Shown piece by piece: positions 53,735 to 64,000 of a DNA stretch of 64,000 nt (within the stretch, counting starts at the first letter, position 1; each line of letters begins with the position of its first letter). The translations under genes and the position numbers were made by a program. This stretch comes from Lentinus brumalis (Eukaryota; Basidiomycota; Agaricomycetes; Polyporales; Polyporaceae): contig MARA01000001.1 of NCBI GenBank assembly GCA_001792895.1, positions 930,001-994,000 on the forward strand, in the 5' to 3' direction. The notes below the pieces were generated by a model. That model was not told the origin of the DNA. It did no database searches and saw only the letters and a list, made by a program, of their open reading frames with translations.

Positions 53735-55767
53735 TCAAAGCCTGCCCGTCGCCCGAGACAAGGTCGACGCCCTCGTACGCGAGGCAGCCATTCCGTTGCT
53801 TGCCGAAGACGAGCCAGAGCTCATGCTGGACGTCCTAGTCAGACCCGGCAGCCTTGATGCTGGCTTCGGCAATGCCGTGGACCCTGGTGCACCCATACCG
53901 ATGCGAGAGGAGGGCGGCTTCAGCGCCCCGACGACCTTGGACATCGAAGTCGTCCGAGCCGTACCGGAAGGAGCTCTGACAGGGACCGTCGCGGAGGTGG
54001 CGGACCGAGGGCCACCAGTGGTGGTTCTGGAAACCACAGTGGCCACCCGTTCCCTGGCAGCCATGTTAGGCCGTTGAATACCAGCGAATCGTGAGGAAGG
54101 AGCAGCGGTCTCGGCAGCACGGGCGGAGCGAGCGCCGGCACTGATACCAGAGCTCGATGTGGCCGACCCTGAGGTAGCAGACGAACCCGCAAGAGGCGGC
54201 AATCCGATGACCAGACCACCTGCGGCTTGCATGCCTGCCGGAGGCCGCTGCACACCGCGGATAGGCGGACGAGTGGGTTGAGCCGGAGGAACCGACACAC
54301 TGACGGGCTTAGCTGTGGCGAGCGAAAGACGTCTCTTCAGGACCGGCTGCCTCTCAGCTCGTGCGGCGACGCCGCCAGTGCTCAAGCTCGCCGAATCCGC
54401 GGCGGTGCTCTGGTGATTGGACAGCTTGAATGTCTTCTTGACAATACGCAAAGCAGGAACCGGTGCCGGCATGGGTGGCGGCATGGGTTCGGACTCGAGG
54501 AGCAATGATTGGTCATCCACGACAGCGGGAGACATGGGCGGTGAAGGTGGCTCCTCGAAGTTGGGCGCAGGTACGCGAGGTGGGGTGACTGCATGACGTT
54601 CAGGTCAAAGAGGAGCAAGACGTCTTCGAAGACTGTGCTCACCATTACGAGAAGACGGGGCAGAAAACGCCGGGGACAGAGGTAGAGGGACATTCGCAGC
54701 CTTCTCTGTGATTGGGGACATGGCGGGAGACCGCTCAAAGATGGGGGAGGCCTTGGTTGGAGGGCTGAACACAGGCTTGAAGGTCTCCCGAGAGACCATC
54801 GCAGCGGGGACAAGGGCCTCCAGCTTGGCTTTCATTGCGGGCGGCACAGATATCTCGCTGAAGTCGAGCGTGTCATCTCTGCCTGACCAGAAGGAATCTT
54901 GACCGTTGCCGAAAAAGGAAACCTTGTCGTTCAGAAGATCGAAGGACATGTCCTCCGACTGCATTTGGAGATGAAACGAGGACTGCAAATCGACGGACGC
55001 GCGGCGGGGGTCATCGGGTGACGAATGTGTGAGCGTGGAAGAGGGTCGCAAGTGCGAATTAGCGGCCACAGGCACATCCTTGGGCTCGTCATTCTTCAGT
55101 GTGGCGAACTTCTCCATGCTGGGCGTCTGAGGGGCGCATACATTGATTTCGGGAAATGGGGGGATGGTCGACTGTTCACCACTTCACAGGGCTCTTCTGT
55201 GGGATAGGGACCATCTGCTGATGTGACGTCCTCGGAGATGGACATGGCAGAGAAGTTGATGGAGTTGATGACTTCCGCAAGGGGTGAGGTCGACGGCGCA
55301 GGCACCAACATCGCCGGGAGCGCCTCGGAGTCTTGGGAGGGCAGCTTGGGACTCACGAAAACGGGCGCCGTGAACCCTCGGCTGCTCAACTGTGGCCTTG
55401 GGGTGTGCTCGACGTCCAGGTCCGCCAACGGAGCCCGTGGTGGCGAGAACACGCCACAGCTCTCCGCGTCCGTCTCGGACTGTTCCCCATCGGCATCACT
55501 GCCATCGTGCTCTGTCGCATCCCAGAGCCTTGCAGGAGCAGGCGTGTCTCCAAAGTCGATCAGCTTGCCCATGGGGGTCAAAGCCTTGTGCTCAGATTGC
55601 TTGTCTGCTGCGTAGGTGCGACTGAAGAACATGGTGAGGTCTCCGGGCGGGGTGTCGTTCTCCTTGTCTGAGGGGCCGAGATCATCTGAAGAATCTCGCC
55701 GAGGTGTGGAGGGAGCTTGGTGCAGGGGATCAAACATGTAGAGAACGCTGTTCCGGGGCTTGGCCAT
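53735..55767 (-). CDS. disordered CDK-site-rich protein with KEN box
   Basis: Three exons join in frame: the first ends at CEV near 55189, the second starts TPSMEKFATLKNDEP and ends SSRN near 54648, the third starts VTPPRVPAPNFEEPP. The product has about 635 residues and no folded domain that I recognise. It starts MAKPRNSVLYMFDPLHQAPS. A KEN box followed by Pro (SDKENDTPPG, residues 35-37) sits near the N-terminus. At least a dozen Ser-Pro or Thr-Pro sites follow (STPRRD, ALTPMGK, VFSPPRAP, SPAMSPITE, PPSPPMSP). The C-terminal third is basic and Ser/Thr/Gly/Arg-rich (RRRLAPL region, KKTFKLSN, TRTSSMSSGSSS). This pattern suggests a protein phosphorylated by CDK and degraded by APC/C during the cell cycle. 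That is an inference from short motifs only. Confidence 0.75.
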
Positions 55768-56496
55768 GTTGAAGTAAGTCGTGAAGGTCGTGAGTGGTAG
55801 GCGGAGACGAGTCGAGGTGATGGTCGACGTCGTGGTTCAACGGAACAATAGCCGACCGCCAAACCGTGTTCCATATCCACATATCACGTGAGCGCGACCC
55901 AGACGCGTCTGGCGTCTATTAGTATGAGTCCAAGGTGGACATCCGTAAAGTCTCGGTTCCAGACGTTACTGCCAGTCGTGCCTCTCTGTGTAACACGTCT
56001 GGACCGACTAGACATCGTATCGTTCATCTGAACTTGCTATTTCGGATGTTGGGGAGTGCACTCGAAGGCGAACGACATGAGCAGATCGCTAATGCAAAGA
56101 ATACATCCGCTATATTACATGGGTCCAGGCTCGATGAGACGTCAAGCGTGAAAAGATATGATCCAGGTACATGTACAGTAGTAGTGGTACACAGCGTGGG
56201 CGAACAGATATCGGTTGAGAGAGGAAATACGGATGGACACAGCATGGCGTGACTACAGATCCGGAGGCAAGGCGGGAACGAACAGAGTCCAAGATGACAG
56301 ACGGGGTTACAGTGCGGGAAGAGGAGAACAGAAGAAGGAAAGAAAGGACAAGTAACATCACGGACATGTCGTCAGGTCGCGTGAGCACGACGCCAGGCCT
56401 TGGGGACCAGCATCGCAAAGAGCCCAAAGGGATCGTACCACTCCGTGCCTCTCCAGCGAGCGGCCGTACGAGCTCAAGCTCTATATCACCGGAGCA
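55768..56496. other. intergenic
   Basis: About 730 bp between two minus-strand genes, holding a promoter and the 3' untranslated region of the WD40 gene. No gene or repeat was seen. Confidence 0.45.
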
Positions 56497-58864
56497 CTAC
56501 GCCCACTCCGGCTCGGCCCACCACCGCTGCTCAGCCCCCCGCACCCTCCACTCCGCAACACCCTTGACGCTGGCCACATACACGAACGTACCGCTCGGGT
56601 CGAAGCACATCCCCGCGATGTCCTGCTCCTCCTCCTCGTCCCTGTCCCTGTCCGGCTCGTGCGACGTCCCCGCATGCCTGCGGTGTCTCCTCGAGGACGA
56701 GACGCCCCAGCGCGAGGCCGCGTACGGTCCGGAGCTCTCGCGGCGGGCCAGCAGGGTCGGGCGCGAGCGGAGAAGCTCTAGCGGGCGCGCTCCAGACGAC
56801 AGCTGCGACGCTGGGGCGGGCGAGCCCGATCGTGACGGCGCATGCGACGACAGACAGTCGCTCTCGAGCTCGTCTACGTCCATCTCGTCGCCTTCGCGGT
56901 CCCTGTCTGCAGCGCCATCAAGCGGCTCGCGCGGGTCTGTCGAGGCGTCCAGCACAGTCGAGCGTGCCCGGCCGCCGTGTCGTCCGAGCAACCGACGAAC
57001 GTCGTTCTCGACTTGGCGATCTCCGAGTTGTGGAATCACCAAGATGCTGTCGGCGTCGTCTTCAGCGTCCATATCTTCTCTGCTCAGTCGGCGACGTGTC
57101 CGCCGTGTCCGCCAGCTGGTGGACGAGCTGCTGTCGGAAGCAGGTATCCGGAACGTGTCCTCGAGCGCGCCGCTGAAGAGCGCAATCCGTGGAATTGCGA
57201 GGGAGTCCGTGGACGTAGATGAGCGCGTTACTGACGAGCGCGGTGTGGGTGACGTGGAGCGCGGGCGTGTTGTTGATGAGTGGTAGAGCTGGGGCTGGTC
57301 GAACGTCGGCATCCGGACAATCTCCTCCGTCTCGAACGTGCGCGCATCTACGACATGCAGCAGCGACGTGTGCTAATGAGCGCGGGCTATCAGCACTCCC
57401 ATGCCCAGTCATCGGATCCGTACAGGTGACATACCTCTGTGAAGGTCATCACCTCCCTGCCCACACCGGGCGGACTGAACTTGACGCTTCGCACACCCCA
57501 GCCGGGCGCGCGTGCGCCTCCACGAGCCCAGTCCCACGGAGCATCATACACCCATCCACTCGCAGCTCCGGTCGCTATCCGGCCGGTTGACGGCGAGCGC
57601 GACTTGTCGGTGTTGAAGACCTTCAGGGGCTTCGTGCTCCGGACATCCCACACAACGACGACGCCCTCCTGCGACGCCACTGCGAACTTCGACCCATCGG
57701 CGGAGAACGAGGAGGAGAAGGACGCCGGAATCGAAGACACCTGCGACAGCCCGCCAGTAGCGTCGTGCGAGTGTTGGATGTAAGAAGACAATGAAAGCGT
57801 GGCGATGGGCGCGAAGGTGATCCGGGAGCCCCCTGTGATTCTGTGCAGGTACACTTCGGGCGAGTCTCCGACGCACAGTAGCGTCCGTCCATCAGGAGAG
57901 ATCGATGCTGCCCATCGAAGAGTCCAGACATGTGTCTGTCAGCTTACAGCAGGTTGCGAAGCAGCTGAGAAGCAGAGGACGCACAGTGATTTACAGGCAC
58001 GTCTAGCCGAAGCTGTCCGATGTCCAGCAGGCGAGGTTCGTAATCATCCACGGCCTTGCTGCTGCGGATGGCGACGTCAAAGAACTTCACGGTCCGGTCG
58101 TTGTTGCTAACGACTATTCTCGGCTCGATCGCGCTCTGGTGCGAGCGGGTGAAATTCATCGACGTGAGCATCACAGAGTTGTTGATCGAGCCATGGTCGA
58201 GGATGTATTTGCTCTCCCAGAGCCTGCGGCCGAACCGGCGCGAAGGACGACGCGTAGATGTTGAGTGGTCGGTGGATTGGTAGTATGATAGATGGAGTTC
58301 GGCTTCCTGGCCGCCTGCCGCCAGGAGGGTGTCGTTGGATTCGGGGAGAACTAGCGCGGATATGGTGTTCGGTGTGAAGGAGAGGTCGACCAGTCGCCGT
58401 GGAGACTGGTGAAGAGCGTGAACATCCATCGCCGATATGCGTAGACCGATATGGACTACGTACTGCATTCGGGGTGAAGAGGTCATGCTCGACGATAGAG
58501 TAGTTGCGGGCATAGCTGACTATACCCTTCTCATGAGGGCAGATAGTAACGTCCCGGAGCTGCCTGTAAATTAACACACACGATGAGCACTCTGCGGCCC
58601 CTGAAGAGGAGACTGTACGCGGGCTCGAACCAAGGCGTAGTGCGCTACAGGAGTAAGTATGCGTCTATCATAGGGAGGCCGCGATGCATAGCGCCTGGTA
58701 CTGGGAGACGTTGCATCGTGACACAACCGCGCAGAACAGCGCCAGCGCCGGGCAAGTCATGAACCTACGCACGAACACGGCGTTCGCCCATGACGGCGCA
58801 TGGTAGCCAACATCTACGAGCCATCCTGCGGGCCCAAAGCGGGCAACTCATCGTCACCAGACAT
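56497..58864 (-). CDS. WD40-type protein with DUF2415-like region
   Basis: A beta-propeller protein of about 690 residues. Readable blocks in order: QLRDVTICPHEKGIVSYARN and YSIVEHDLFTPNA; PRRLVDLSFTPNTISALVLP with DTLLAAGGQEAELHLSYY; VVSNNDRTVKFFDVAIRSSK; THVWTLRWAASISPDGRTLL; SADGSKFAVASQEGVVVVWD; APGWGVRSVKFSPPGVGREV; then a long disordered Ser/Arg/Asp-rich insert and IAGMCFDPSGTFVYVASVKG at the end. The final block and domain order recall fungal DUF2415 WD40 proteins. Splice joins after QLRD keep frame. The start is less sure: an ATG at 58864 (MSGDDELPALGPQDGS) with a gtagat donor can be spliced in phase to the exon near 58650. Molecular role unknown. Confidence 0.78.
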
Positions 58865-60120
58865 CGCAGAGCCGTCTGCTGACGACGCGTAGAGTCCAGA
58901 GCGAGAACCGTGCAACGCCAATCCCGGATATGCGCGATGAGTGCACAACAACCCAAGGGTCCAGATCAAGCGTTGCGTCGTCTACGCTTCTCCCCCGTAC
59001 GTGCAGACTGCGGCGCAGCGCGACCAGGAACTTCCCCGACGCACAGAGCGAAGGTATGGAAAGGGGGAAGCGCAACACAAAGGACGAGGAACAAAGCATG
59101 AAGATCAAGAATCGACTACTCACACATGCCCGATCGTGACATTCCCCGGTGCCTCCGTGCACGGCTCCGCAGAGGAGAGCAACGTCGAGAGTCCGCGCGC
59201 CATCTGGTCCTATCCCGATGTCCAGATATCCTCCTAGGCGTAGTGTGCGAGGTGAACGAAGAAGGGCAGGAGCAGAGCACAGGGGGGTGGTTGCGGATCC
59301 GGATTCCAAGTGCGGTGGTTACACGGACAGGAGCCGAGAAGCGATCCAAGTCGAGCCTGCAGTCGTCGCTAGCTCCGCCCAGCGGCGAGAAGACGGCAGC
59401 GAGATAACCTTCAGCCGGCGGCGGGAAGACGGGTGCGTGCGGTTACTGGATTGCGTATGTGGTAGCACCCTGGCTAACTGCGTCCGAGTCGTGAGCGTAC
59501 GGGCGGATCCTGTGACCGCTGCGGTCTCGGCCTACTGCTCGTCGATAGCGGCCTTTGGCCTAGTCCGTTGACTGTTGCTCAAGAGTGGGTGAGCGATGTG
59601 CGTCCCTTGGATAGGAAACCGTCGCAGATGGTGGAGGTAGGAGGAAGAGCAGGGTTATATGTACGGAAACGGCAGCGACGCGCTCGGCGGTGCACACCTG
59701 CATGCACTCCATATGGGCGTCCAGCACACCTCCCCACACGCAAACCATCGCGACATATGATGTCGCATCGCGCAGTCGGGACAACGGACGGAACATCCTC
59801 GAGCTCCTCACCGCCGCCTGCTCGCTTGCGCGGGAGGGGCGGATGCAAGGTCCGCGTTGGCGAGCCTAGTTTGCGTCATCCTCCGAGGTCTCTCCGTGCC
59901 GTCATACTCGGCAAACAAGGTAGAGTAGTGTGTTCTACTCTACATGTGTACGTACCAGACGAAGACACGACGAGACACGCAAAAGCGAGATTGAAAGCGG
60001 GATTGTATTCTTTACAATAAATAGGCGGAAACTCGAGGACTTCCAGTATCTACCAGGGTACTAGGCTACAATTCTTCTTCATGCATGCGAGGGAGAGTCG
60101 GCGCCGATGACTATAAAGAC

Positions 60121-60196
60121 GAACGAGGACCGGGGAACGGGGAACGAGGGAACGAGGAACGGGGGAACGAGGGACGGGAACAACGACGAGGACGAG
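60121..60196. repeat. degenerate purine-rich minisatellite-like tract
   Basis: Variants of GGGAACGAGG and GGGAACGGG recur imperfectly across about 75 bp. Confidence 0.6.
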
Positions 60197-60509
60197 CGGA
60201 GCAGGCAAAATGTCAGGACCGGAACCCAAGAGCGCATGTAACGGCGAGCCGAGCGGGAAAGGAGGCGGAGGGACAGACGGGGGGGAAGGCAAGAAACGAG
60301 ACGGAGACGGAGAGCGAGGGCAACGGTAGAGTACAACGAGTGGATGGGCTTCTTCTGCTGCTGCTGCGACGACACCATGATACTATGTAGCGGGCGGGCG
60401 GAGGAGGGCGGAGCACGGGTGGGACGCCGCGACCCAAGACCCAAGAAAGCAACGCGGACGTCAACGTACGTCGTAAAACGTAGGAGTCGAGTGCGCGCAG
60501 CGGGGATTC

Positions 60510-60542
60510 GGAAGGAAGGAAGGAAGGAAGGAAGAAAGGAAG
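60510..60542. repeat. (GGAA)n simple repeat
   Basis: About six consecutive GGAA units followed by GAAAGGA, a tetranucleotide microsatellite. Confidence 0.9.
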
Positions 60543-60917
60543 AGGGAAAAGAAACTCGACAGCAATGCAAGCATAAAAACGCGTAGTAGGATAGGCATGT
60601 GGACAGAGCGCCGGGACAAACGTCAAAGAAGGAGAAGGCAGGCCCGCGGATTACTTAGATACAACGGAACAAGAGAACTCGCCGCAGCGTCCGTATTTCG
60701 TACGCGACATAGACACCGAGCCGGGGCTATAGATATAGAGAGGCGCAGGAGCGGGAGCAGGAGGCGGGACGGGGCAAAGGTAGCGTGCGGGCGGTACGTC
60801 GTCGAGCATGGCGTGTCGTTGAGCGCGTGGCCGACCTGGGCGTGCCGTGTCTAGCAGGGACCGGAGCGGGCAGAGTCTGTGGCTCTGAGCGAGAAAGGAA
60901 GACGGACACCGCCCTCG

Positions 60918-63635
60918 CTACATCATCATGCCCCCGACCGTCCATGAGCCATCCGGGTCGGGCTTGACCTGATCCCCAGACGGCGGGGCCGACCCATCCG
61001 TATCGGACGTCGCCGACGAGGCCCCAGTCGGCATCGCATCGAGGTGCGCCGTCGACCCCGGGTTGAGCTCCTCCTGGATCTTCCGGCATTCCGCGCCGCC
61101 TTCGGAGCGTACTGGGCAACCTACGATCAGTCCCATGTTTGTGAATGTCAAAAAAGTGCGCAACGCGGAAGAAGCGGAAACGGAACGCGCGGGGACGGCA
61201 AGGAGGGGGAAGGGGGGAGGGCAAATGAACGCCATGGAAAAAGGTACTCACGATGCCGGTTCAGCGCGTCCATCCGCGCAAAGTTCTTCTTGCACCCTTC
61301 GCAGGGGTACGGTCGGATGTTCAGATGCAGCTGCTCGTGCCGCTTGCAGTCGTGCTGTCGCGCGAAGCCCTTGCCGCACCCGGGCCACTTGCACTGGTAC
61401 GGCTTCTCTTCCGCATGCGAGCGCAAATGACCTGTGCGTGTCCACCGCACACCGCGCACCACACCGCAAGAGAGGGGAGGAGGGAATAAAAGGAGGGAAA
61501 GAGGATCGAAACAGTCAGCTACGCTCGCACCCACTCGACGACACAAAACGACAACGCACCCTTCAGGTTGAAGTGCCTCGTGAACGTGCTCCCGCACCCC
61601 GGTACCGGACACGCGAAGTTCGCAGGCTGCTTCCTTCGGTCATGGCTCGCCTTCGCCGTGCTCGGTGTCGTAACATGCGGCCGCGTAACGGTCATCGGCA
61701 TGCTACCCTCGACTCCCGGCATATCCACCTGCAGGACGCCTTGTCGCGACCTCGAAACCGTGATCTGCCCGTTCACCTGGCCGGCCATGTTCTGGTTCGC
61801 CATGCCCATCTGGCCCGATAGTGACGGCGCCATGCCCATCCCCATGTTCATCATGCCACCCATCCCAGGACCAGCGAGGCCCGAAAGGCCCATGTCCTGC
61901 GGCGGGAGCGCTCCGTGGTTGAAGCGGGGCGACGCAGACGGACTCGGGTAGGGGCTCACACTCGCACGCGCGCTGGACGCCGAGCTCCCGTTATTCCACC
62001 CAGCGACGTTGCCCACCATGCCACCGCCCATGCCCATCATCCCCCCAATGCCGCGCTCCCGAGACCCCGAGCTGGATCGTCGGTGGTGGCCGCGAGTTAT
62101 CGACTGCACGGGCTCGCTCTGGTTCGGGTGCAGGAACTGTTGTCGCATCATGAAGTCCTGTGCCCCGTGCGAGGGAGGCGGGAACATCATCCCAGGCTGG
62201 GGCGACATCGAGTTCGGACGGAGGTCTAGTGAGCGTGCTTGGCGTGTGTGCATGTTGCGCTGCCCGCCGTCGCTCTTCGCCCGACGGATCGCGCCCGGTG
62301 CGTCAACCGTGAGATAGTCGGACGCGTACTGATTATACGAATTCGCTTGGTTGCCGAACGTCGTCTGGTGGGGACCTGCGGATGAAGGGTGGCGGAAGTC
62401 CTGGAGCGGGTCACCTTGGCCGGGACCTGGGAGGACATCGTTCAGGTTGACCGTGCCGCCTTGTCGCTGGTCGGCCTGGGGCATGGTGTTCCATACCGGG
62501 GGCGGGCGCAGGGAGGTATCGGACAGGCTCCGGGTGCGCGTCGGGGCCTGTGGGAGCAAAAACTGCTGGCCGCGATTGAAGTGCATCTGCTGTTGCTGGG
62601 CGCTGTCGTCGACGAGCGCCGAGGATGAGCTTGATCCGGGAGGGAAGGTGAAGGCCTGATCGGCGAAGTGTCCACCCTGCGCGCCGAACTGCTGATGTTG
62701 CGCCCATTCTTGCGCGTTAGACGGCCCCGCGTTGGAAGATCCGCCTGGACATTGTCAACACAATAGGTGAGCGATGGGAAGATGGTCGCGAGGGGACGGA
62801 AGACAAGGAGAAGTACGCACCTTGCTGGAGATTGGCAAGAGTGTCCTGGAAAGGCACGTTCTGGGCGGTGACGCCGCCGCCGCTGACCGGGGTCGCAGGA
62901 ACGATCTGTAAGGTTGGGCCGGAACCAATGATACCGCCGTCACCATCGGGGGCGTTGATGATGGGCGGGGAGTCGACGCCGGCGCCGCCTGGGCTGGTGG
63001 TGTCCGGGATGACGAGCTGGGGAGGAGACTGGGGCTTGTGCATGGGCGGGGAGCGACGGTCGTCAGGGAGGGAACCAGCTGGCCAAGCGGGGAGTGGAAG
63101 GAGAGGCTGTCCTGGAAAGACTGGGAGATATCGGGACGGGGAGAGGAGGGGTGCATGTAGGACGAGTTTGAGGAAGCGTGACTGTGGCCGTCGTCTTCGA
63201 GGCCGTTGCTAGATGCGGGGGATGCGTGATCGAAGGCGTTGGGAGATGAGTAATCGTTGAGCGGGGGAGTTACTGAGACAGAGACGTGGCCACCGTTCAT
63301 GTAACGTTCGTTGAGGATGAGGGGACCGCCGGAGGAGGGGACGTCGTACTCGTCCGGGTTGTACTCCTCTGTGATTGTGATGCCCGAGGGGTTGTCTGCG
63401 AAGAGGCCGAGGGAGTCGTCGCCGTCTATTGGGGGAGGTCGGAGTAGTTTGAGTAGGGGGAGTTCTGGTAGGAGCCGTTGTAGGAGGGGGTGTGGGGGAA
63501 GTGGGAGGCAGGGTCGGGGAAGGGGTCGAAGGAGTCGTAGGCGTGCTGGTGGGGCGACGCGTCGTAGAGATGCGGGGAGGAGGGGAGGAAGTCCTGGTCG
63601 GAATGGAGCGCGGGCGCAAGGAGGAGGGGGTCCAT
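60918..63635 (-). CDS. CRZ1: calcineurin-responsive zinc-finger factor Crz1
   Basis: The C2H2 transcription factor dephosphorylated by calcineurin on calcium signalling and then imported into the nucleus. The three fingers are [20 protein letters not shown] with [30 protein letters not shown] with HEQLHL, and [19 protein letters not shown], followed by [15 protein letters not shown]. These are near-identical to the conserved Crz1 finger block and are joined in phase across two introns. The long N-terminal part is Gln/Ser/Pro-rich. It contains SGITIT (about 63371-63390), a match to the calcineurin-docking PxIxIT pattern with Ser for Pro. The protein ends WTVGGMMM. The N-terminal frame is broken at the GGGGG run 63431-63435 (no intron possible) and changes again at 63061-63078, where a 41-bp intron or a second indel would be needed. 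Confidence 0.88.
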
Positions 63636-64000
63636 AGCCGAGTGCTTTAACGGAAGGAACGGAGGAGAGAGTGCGCAGGCGATGATGTCGATTATTTGAC
63701 GGAGGCGGTTTCACGGACGAGGCGATGGAGGGACGGACGGGGCGGTGCGCGAGAAGGGCACAGCAGACGGAGCAGATGAAGAGGGCGGCGGGGTCTGTGA
63801 GCGCACCCAGCGCGGCGTCCGTCTTTATTCATGCTTCCGCGACGCCTCGGGCGACTACCTCCATCTTCGCACTCCGCTGATCTGTTTCATCTATCACTCG
63901 CCCTCGCCCGCTCTCCTCACGAGAGACTCGTCTGCACATCCAGTAAGTATGCCTTGCATCTCCCAGCCGCAGTTCTGTCGAGAGGACGCACCGCCTCGCC
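63636..64000. other. upstream region of CRZ1
   Basis: Pyrimidine/purine-biased sequence upstream of CRZ1, presumably promoter and leader. No other gene was seen to the window edge. Confidence 0.45.

Larger units (their letters stand above)
58865..60917. other. 2-kb gene-poor stretch upstream of WD40 gene / 3' of CRZ1
   Basis: Only short frames of biased composition are present. The right half is purine-rich on the plus strand and contains a degenerate GGAACGAG-type repeat (60121-60196) and a GGAA tract. Much of it may be CRZ1 3' untranslated region. Confidence 0.45.

Noticed and set aside
59568..60020. 150-codon plus-strand frame
   Set aside because: Arg-rich biased composition, no motif, and no splice-consistent neighbours.

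Overview
The window looks like nuclear DNA of a basidiomycete, most likely a mushroom-forming agaricomycete. It is GC-rich, and nearly every gene is cut by several short introns (about 43-70 bp, GT-AG with occasional GC-AG). The protein set is typical of such fungi: a Zn2Cys6 regulator, Crz1, PalI/SUR7-like proteins, a small secreted protein, an HNH-domain protein and an intron-containing tRNA-Arg. No viral, CRISPR or plasmid signal was seen. Genes lie on both strands without operon structure. All gene models are spliced by eye.

Layout. 0-5.5 kb: 3' end of an alpha/beta hydrolase, GMP synthase, a glutathione S-transferase with a 21-nt microexon, and an intronless PrpF-family isomerase. 5.7-13.7 kb: a rearranged, duplication-rich segment. 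It holds a broken and an intact copy of one hypothetical family facing each other, a lineage-type protein with a 21-bp coding repeat, a broken and an intact proline-iminopeptidase-like hydrolase, and a GNAT gene whose frame is interrupted. 13.7-25.3 kb: long gene-poor stretches, a tiny secreted protein, a conserved hypothetical, and a Whi5/Nrm1-like repressor candidate with a 30-bp perfect palindrome upstream. 25.3-32.9 kb: a Zn2Cys6 factor, then the convergent CCCH pair CWC2 (splicing) and TMA46/DFRP1 (translation GTPase partner). 34-40 kb: two tandem PalI/SUR7-like membrane proteins, a peroxisomal enoyl-CoA hydratase/isomerase ending in AKL, and a cytochrome b5-domain protein.

40.5-47 kb holds what I find most interesting. 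Two long, disordered, Ser/Pro-rich proteins on opposite strands converge, and they share a C-terminal domain of about 150 residues that I cannot assign. The minus-strand one is divergent from the mitochondrial Lon protease PIM1 (47.1-50.8 kb). 51-56 kb: tRNA-Arg(CCT), an HNH-type protein whose third motif His is replaced by Cys, and a disordered, CDK-site-rich protein with a KEN box. 56-64 kb: a WD40/DUF2415-like protein and the calcineurin-responsive zinc-finger factor Crz1.

Several well-conserved genes (GNAT, Crz1, the 5' part of the Lon-divergent gene) carry single-base frame breaks, two of them in homopolymer runs. Some may therefore be assembly errors. The hydrolase and 5.8-kb copies carry stop codons and deletions that are better explained as real decay.
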